DNA of 64,000 nt from Apostichopus japonicus. Taxonomy: Eukaryota; Echinodermata; Holothuroidea; Aspidochirotida; Stichopodidae. Positions 57,385 through 64,000 of this stretch are shown here, one piece after another. A program made the position numbers and the translations under genes. The stretch covers positions 11,104,013 to 11,168,012 of the forward strand of contig NC_092577.1 of assembly GCF_037975245.1 (NCBI RefSeq), read 5' to 3'. Each line of letters begins with the position of its first letter. Within the stretch, counting starts at the first letter, position 1. The notes beneath the pieces are model-generated. The model did not search any database. It was not told the DNA's origin and was given only the letters and a program-made list of their open reading frames with translations.

Positions 57385-57839
57385 TGCCTGCGCAAGGTCG
57401 TCGCAGCGTAGGGTTCGCGGGCTGACGAACCTCATCGTTAGCTGCGCTGCGTTGTCCTTAAGCTGCGTCGCCCTTGACGCAGTACCGATATTTAGCCTGC
57501 GTTGTGCCTGCGTTGTCTTCGACGTAGCGCCTAGTTAGCAGTGCTGCTAGGCAGTTTACAGATAAGGGATTAGTTTGCCTTGACAGGGCTAGTTAATGTA
57601 CGCCACCCTTGTTATTGTGTTTAGGTTTTATTGTATCACTTTCTGTATATATTATTTGGTTATTACTTAACGAAAGATGTACGGCAGGTACATTGTTTAT
57701 CTAATTATACTTTTTAAACTCTTCATGCACTGTTAGTGTACTTCTTTTCAACGGTGCCCTCGAGTCTCTCTCTGTACAACCCCCTTCCTCACTTGCCGAC
57801 TGGGTACTGCATCATACCACCGAAGCGGAAAGCGTTACA
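57385..57839. mobile_element. Solo LTR, right part
   Basis: Continues the LTR interrupted by the MULE and ends GAAAGCGTTACA at 57839, before a TA microsatellite. Contains repeated CTGCGTTG/GCTGCGCTGCG words like those of the left part. Confidence 0.5.
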
Positions 57840-59819
57840 ATATATATATATATACAAATATATATATGTACTATGCTACACATTAACACTACATATGCTC
57901 TAATTAATAATAACACCCGATTCATCATGGTAACTGATTAACTAGCTGAAGATCCGTCAGCTATCCTCAACAAAGATATGATTACTTAATGTATCATGTA
58001 TTCTGCAAATACCTTAAATGTATGAATTTGAGGATTGTACAATATAGCCTACATACATAAAAATGGAATCTAAAACTTGATTTTCCTTTGTAAATTTTAA
58101 GTTTAAGTTGAGTAGCATGCTTAATCATAATAAGAAGTTTCAGAGGCTCTCGTCCTCCAAATTATTCCTAGTGTAACCAGAGCAAAACCTGGTTAAGGTT
58201 TTATTGCTTTAATTCTTATAATGATAATGAATATATTAACGTTTGATTGAGAAGTTCCCTCAATTTTCACTTTTATTGCTAACTAATTCATGGCAACAGT
58301 TTGTGGTCAGGTTGCCCTGTGTGACCTGCCATTTTCTTATCGAAGTTATTTTTATGTGTGGTCCTTGTTTACTAGGAATACATATGCTGGCTTCAAGAGT
58401 ATATCTGAGTTTCCAATAATTAGACGAGAAGAGAGGAGGGACTAGGTTTGAGATGGAAGTGCACCAGATTAAAATTTGTTCTTAGACTAACAACAGTGTT
58501 AGAATAGAGGACCTGTATTATTACTGATCACCCGAAGCAATACCTGAGTTTTGAGTTTGTAGCATAGTTTGGGAGTGATACGGGTGATTGCCAGGTGTGT
58601 AATCAGTATCAACATATTCAATTTTCTGATTGATACAACAGCTACGAAAACTGAGATGTATTCTTCTTCATATATGTAGCATTTCTCCACCCCCCCCCCA
58701 ACCGCACCATGATGAAATGTTTTAGTGATTATATGGGACATCTTCTCAGTACAAGCCAAATTTAAAGAAGCTGTAGGTAAACATTCCATACTGTGGGCTG
58801 ACATTGTTCAAACTCTGGGCTGAAATATGCACGTCACTGATTGCTGTTGAAGATGGACTCAGTGAAACAGGGCAAGGCGCTAATAGAGGTGTCTTATGTA
58901 ACATCTACACCATCTCAAGAAAGATCTTTCAAAACGTGGACAATATTATAATCTGTCATGGTAAACTTAACAGCTAGGTTAATATTTGATAGCCTCAAGA
59001 AAACAAGTTGAGGTTCGCTAAGTAGTTTGGTGTGCAAAGGATTTCAAAGCTGGGGAATTTGGCCGGGAGATTAAAAATGTCCCCAACTGTTTTGGGTGTA
59101 GGTCTGAACATTGGTGGAATACATAGAATCAGTTGAAAACGTCAAATAGTGCATTCTGGGGCATAAATTCAGGTAGATACAAGTAGCTCTTAATGTAAGT
59201 TTGTGCTTATGAAAACAACTCGATAATTTCCCAGACTGATTTAGATAGTGACATGATCCCCCACCCTTCGGAAAGAAAATTAAACTTTACACGTCAACTG
59301 GTGCATTCTGAGGCATATCTAGACTATATGTCTGTAGAAGTAGCCTTAAAGCAAGGTTTTGTTACTAAATAGTTTGAGGTTAAAAAGGAAGGTGGGTTGG
59401 AAGGTACATACGTAGTAGTGGTTCTATTCGTCCCCAGCAGAAATGCAAAAGTCCCCCAACTGATTCCCCCCCCCCCCGACTGACGAAATTTGGACAGCTG
59501 GTTTTTATTCATTTTCTCACTCAGTCTTCTTTGGGAAGTCGAAAGTTTTCAGAGACTAAGCAGAATTATATTGTTATATTTCGGTAAACTAAACAGTGCG
59601 CAGCATCTACGTATTACGGAACAAGGTAATAATTGTGCAACTTTGGTAAACAGTCTTTTGGTGTTTAAATCATAAAATGTTTCCTTCTAAAATGTTAACC
59701 AATAATTCATCTTTGCAGAATATTTTGTAGCTTATACCCTTATTAGCATTATAAACAATTAGCACGCCTTCGTTTATAGACTATGAAAAATCGTTGATCC
59801 GTGACACGCCCACATGCAT
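57840..59819. repeat. Block upstream of copy E, paralogous in parts to 20480-22765
   Basis: Matches 20505-20680 at 57985-58110, 20830-21120 at 59125-59370, and 22490-22765 at 59500-59720, in the same order. The sequence 58120-59110 has no counterpart and no gene seen. A 10-bp C run lies at about 58690. Confidence 0.6.
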
Positions 59820-60478
59820 TTGCATATTGTCACCTTTTTTTTCAGGAATTCCCCACTTTGTTGACAACTTCTTTTTATCGTGACCTCAATGATTACTTTG
59901 TAATACATCACAAAAGGACCGTTTCGAGTTGTATTATACTTGCAAATAGACAGGGTACAGTTTAACAACACGTCATGTAAACGAGATACCGGTAATTCAT
60001 ACAAGAAAAATGGTTGTAAACTGTGTTATGTGCAGTTGTTGTTATATTGCTTTGAAGCACAACATTTTTGACATCAACCTTTGGGTGATATTTTTACGAT
60101 AGAATTAGGTAAGTGAGCATTCACTCCAATATATGTTATGTCTGTTTATGTCTACCATTGTCCATTTGCTATGAAACAGAAATCGTTCAATATATGCAAT
60201 GGCTATAAGTATTTCCTCATTGGGAGTCTCTTTATTGGGTTCCATCGTAACGGCTGTATTCTATATTTTAGCGCGTTACGGAATGAACTAGACTATGGTT
60301 TATGTTTGTAATGCATGCAGCTTCATACTAAAATATATCAATCATGATGGTGCAGAACAGTTTTCCGCAATTTGATGAATTGAAAATCATTGACTTCTAA
60401 CAGCCAGACTGTAAACAGAATGAATCTGGTAACTACTGAAAATTGGAACTTCAGTATAAGTCCAAATCAGAACTAGAA
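59820..60478. repeat. Segment paralogous to 29500-30118
   Basis: Near-identical words in order, including the donor-like TAG/GTAAGTGAG at 60107-60116. See the segment at 29500. Confidence 0.85.
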
Positions 60479-61524
60479 CAACTGTATTTGTATACAAACA
60501 CGTGTCATTGTAGTGCACGGTGAAGGTGAAAGTTAGTTATTTGTTGATATTCAATGGAGGGTCTTAGTTACTGCACCCCTCTTTGAAGTTATTTCGGTCA
60601 CGAGGGAGCCAGTTCGGCGTTTGGTCCTTTAACATAGACCAAAGCTAGGCTATATTGTGTGATGTTCATAAACAGTACTCTAGCTAGCATGTACCTGTAA
60701 TATAAACAAAGAAATGATGAATAAAACCATCACAGATTAACCGGACAACCAAGCTGCCATCACGAATCACGCCTGTTTAGGACAAGACAGAGAATAAACT
60801 GAGTCCTGGGCACTGATTGGTCAAATCGAGCAACATGTTAACGTTACTGTATTCTCGCTGCCAGTTGGCGAAAATGTATAACATACGGTGGTTTACACCG
60901 AAGACCTGATACACTATTAACCTAACTAATGCACACATGTTACACTCTCCGGTCTATTAAAAACTGCTTGGTCAATTTCCTGGCCCTGTCAGAATATTAT
61001 GCCATTCACGGCTTACCGTATACGTACGAAGCAGCTACCTGTGGAAAATAACTATCACTGGGTAGTATAAAGTGTCATTACGGGCAAGCGCACTTCAGTA
61101 ACGTTACATGTGCCTATGTTGCAAAAGCTGTCATAGTTCAGATAACGCGAAGTCGTTGCGGTTAAATACGGTTAACATTTGTTGCTTGCAACTTTTTGCA
61201 GGATGTTTTTACCTCAAATTCGTTCAAATGTTACCTGTCTTGTTTGATTCGAGAATAACGAAACAAAGTAGAGAATTTGACATATTGGTTTGAAGAAGTA
61301 TGCTACTCAAGGGGATCTATTTTCTTTACTTGGGCAGAATTAACTGTTAGCCGCCACAATTCTTTGTGAATCTGGGTCTGAATTTTGTCTACGTAGCCAA
61401 CCTGTGAATTTAGGTTGCTTTGAAGAGTGTATGTTCAGCTGGCATTCACCAGCCAACCATGTAGATGATGGAGCGGGCAATATATCCCAATATTGTAGCT
61501 CGCATGCCTACTGCAATAACTAAA
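60479..61524. other. ~1.05-kb stretch unique to the copy E side
   Basis: Absent at the paralogous point near 30118, so it is either inserted here or deleted there. No terminal repeats or target duplication were found and no gene is recognised. Confidence 0.5.
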
Positions 61525-63070
61525 GATCTTTCTTAAGTTGATCATAAGTGAGCAAGGTTTCATTTCGAAACATAATTGAAACAACAAATGTGAAGTGTTC
61601 TAGGCTAACTCAACATCACATCTATCTGGTAAAGACATATTGAGGGTTGAACAAAATCAAATGTTTTACGAGATAAAACACAACTTACAGTCACTAAATT
61701 TTCAACTGGAGACGATGAAACGAATCTACAGTCATACTGTACCTACATGGGACAGTGATCCTCCGTTTGACGACGTGATAAACAAAATCGAAGCAAAATT
61801 TCCATCAACACAAAGTCTTAATAATTTTGAAAGATGAAGTAAGTGAAAATGGAATTCATTTAGCATATAAATCATTCATAAAACGTTCTCTCCAAGCGGC
61901 ATAAATAGCTAGAAATGTGATCAATTTGATTAATATGGAGTAAATGAAGGTAACAGGCTAATCCAACTTCAAACAAAAATGTGTTTTAATATTTTCTAAA
62001 CACGATAATCACATTTATCTTTATTACAAACATCTTTTCGGGTAGAAACTAGATATAAAAGGGTGTAAGGACATATAGTAGGGATATGATATAAATAACC
62101 TGCCTATGATGTTAAAATCGAAGTTAATGATAAACTCCGACTTACACAGTGACGAGCGCAAAGGGGTGGTCGCATGGCTAGGGTGTTCAACAGTATTTGA
62201 TTGAGGAAGCCTTTATGTTTACATCAAAAAACAGACATATCTATAGTCTAAATATCATTTGCCATATATTAATTTTATTTTGCTGGGGAAAACCCCGTAG
62301 CCCTAGATATAATAGTGTTTCAATGACCCAAGGACCACATGCGTTCCTTTATCCTTCATTCGCCTTTGGTCCTTCTACATAGATGCAGCCCCTAGAGAGG
62401 GGGGGGGGGATTGCCGTGAGCATGAACATAAATAACTAACGGTAGGCGATAGACACTGACAACTAGAAGAAACGGCACTTTTTTTGATAGTCAGAAATGG
62501 CAATATATTGTATAGTTGTAACTGTACAACGATGATATTTTCATGACAAATGATAGTGCTTCATAGATATATGAAGACCTGCCTGTTCAGCACAGTGGCG
62601 TGTCTAGAAGTATATCGGTAAGGGGTGTTAGACGAAAAATGATGCTACCATTCCATTATTGTTACTACATCTGTGTAAACCACTTTTGCGTGCGAATGGA
62701 GACCCATTATAACCTTAAATACATAATTTCAGAAATCTGAATTTAATTGCAGATATCTACAATTAATTAGAGGTATCTAAAATTTCAAACGTGCGTGTGT
62801 TATAACATGTAAACAATTTGACCCCGAATGGAGATGTTGTGTTTATATTAATGACGACAATCAAGTTCGTGATGTGCGGAGCTTTGACTAATAATGTCAT
62901 TCAATGAATCATATTTAGCATGTTCAGAGAAATGTCGTTCTCTGGTTAATATGGCTAGAGGAGAAAACCTTATGATAAGTAGATCATACGCTGGTATAAA
63001 CATAAGTCGCCTAGCAAGTATTGAATATACCTTGGGTATTTTTTTTAAATTTTTACAATTTCTATTACAT
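61525..63070. repeat. Segment paralogous to 30118-30212 and 31102-32320
   Basis: Carries the empty hAT site ACATCACA at 61613-61620. The order of shared words continues to the upstream block of copy E. A 10-bp G run at about 62399 parallels one at 31473. Confidence 0.8.
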
Positions 63071-63564
63071 CCTAGTTTGGTTCGGTATTTCTGTTGAGAG
63101 AGGAGGCATGGGTGGGGAAGGTAGGCAGGACCACCCAGGGTACTGCCATGGACTCCTGCATTTTTCAGTTTTACAATCCCACAAACTTCCTCTTTGGCGT
63201 GATAAAACTAGATCTGCAAGTTTTAATTAAGTTTAATTGCATGTTTGATATTTTTTTTGTAAATTTTCTGATATCGGACTTTGGAACTGAGAGCGCTGAT
63301 ATAAGCATAGAAAAAATAGAATTTTCAAAGATTTAAAGAAGTCTATCCACTAAACTTTATTCAAATAAATGTCTGTGAACGAGAGTTCACCTTCGACATC
63401 ACTCACTCCCACCCCGCCTCCCATCGCCTTATTTGCATAACTGCATTATGATATAGCTAGAGAATTTCACCAAACATCTATTTTAATTAATGCTTTAGTA
63501 TTCCTAATGCTCGCGACGACTACAGCAGTATTTGTAAATTTCTATATTATATTGTAAATTGCAG
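63071..63564 (+). promoter_or_regulatory. Conserved upstream block and 3' splice site of TRIM copy E
   Basis: Same block as for C and D. In the palindromic element the left arm reads TGATATC and the right arm GATATAAG (63298-63305), one mismatch, while the 20 bp between are conserved. The acceptor AAATTGCAG ends at 63564. Confidence 0.6.
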
Positions 63565-63583
63565 AATCTCGTCATCGAGACCA

Positions 63584-64000
63584 ATGGCTTCGTCAACTCC
63601 TCTCACGGATCTGGCAGAGAACTTCTTCATGTGTTCTGTTTGCTTGGATCAATTTAAAGAACCGAAACAGTTACCATGTCTTCACCGATATTGTAGAAAT
63701 TGCTTGAAGACACTCATTCAAGCAAGCAATGATGGAATGCTTAAGTGTCCATTGTGTGAACAGGAATACGTGATACCAGAGAAAGGGGTTGACGATTTCA
63801 AGACCAACTTCCATATGAAGAGTGTGCTTGAGTTCATACAGTTGCAAAAGTCTTTTGAAGATAAAGAATTAAAGAAATGTGTAAGCTGTTTGAAGAATAA
63901 CAAAGTTTCAGCTTATTGTTTTAAGTGCAGAGATAACTTGTGTGAACAATATTACAAGGTTCACGCCATTAGTAAAATGTTTACAGATCACAAAACCCAC
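63584..64000 (+). CDS. TRIM-type RING/B-box gene, copy E, cut by the window end
   Basis: The first 139 codons are open to the edge and start at the conserved ATG, 19 nt after the acceptor. The RING is complete (MCSVC, LPCLHRYCRNC, CPLC). In B-box1 the sixth ligand is changed: CEQYYKVH instead of CEQCYKVH, so C123 is Tyr (codon TAT). Loss of a zinc ligand should weaken or abolish that B-box, and the rest of the gene is outside the window. It could be an early pseudogene or an altered but working protein. Its upstream region is paralogous to that of copy C. Confidence 0.85.
   Translation, partial: MASSTPLTDLAENFFMCSVCLDQFKEPKQLPCLHRYCRNCLKTLIQASNDGMLKCPLCEQEYVIPEKGVDDFKTNFHMKSVLEFIQLQKSFEDKELKKCVSCLKNNKVSAYCFKCRDNLCEQYYKVHAISKMFTDHKTH

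Overview
This is eukaryotic, metazoan DNA: AT-rich, intron-containing, and mostly made of transposon remnants, microsatellites and poly-G runs. Its only host genes are five tandem copies, all on the + strand, of one TRIM-type gene (RING, two B-boxes, coiled coil, C-terminal propeller-like region). Large lineage-specific TRIM families and this repeat mix point to a marine deuterostome. A sea cucumber-like echinoderm is my best guess, by inference from family resemblance only.

Layout of the TRIM cluster. Copy A (3220-5376), copy B (12767-14995) and copy C (32721-34880) are intact single-exon coding frames behind a 5'UTR intron, whose acceptor lies about 20 nt before the ATG. Copy D (44588-46774) is a pseudogene with ATG changed to ATT, a zinc-ligand Cys changed to Phe, and a GAA changed to TAA. 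Copy E (63584 to window end) is open to the edge but has lost a B-box1 cysteine. The B-to-C and D-to-E intervals are paralogous, so a two-gene block of about 20 kb was duplicated. The two copies have since been filled by different mobile elements.

Mobile DNA. The largest element is an 8.6-kb MULE (Mutator-like) DNA transposon (48779-57384) with 80-bp terminal inverted repeats, a perfect 9-bp target duplication and a five-exon transposase gene on the - strand. That gene is broken by one frameshift and one stop. It sits inside an apparent solo LTR (48172-57839). Upstream of copy C a non-autonomous hAT-like element (30213-31101) has an 8-bp target duplication, and its empty site is preserved upstream of copy E. 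There are also LINE fragments (about 15.65-16.56, 23.0-24.3, 39.7-40.6 and 42.8-43.0 kb), one nested LINE, a BEL/Pao pol fragment with a probable LTR, tRNA-derived SINEs, satellites and minisatellites.

The most unusual item is a 98-bp inverted repeat at 7067-7402. Each arm encodes a complete minimal type I hammerhead ribozyme, in opposite orientations, of the kind known from Penelope-like retroelements. Also notable is a conserved block upstream of C, D and E with a palindromic element that A has lost to a G-rich minisatellite.

How the parts work together: the TRIM copies are probably RING E3 ubiquitin ligases expanded by local duplication and now following different paths (intact, decayed, zinc-site mutant). 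The surrounding elements are the record, and possibly part of the cause, of that rearrangement. A role in immunity is plausible for such families but is not shown by the sequence.
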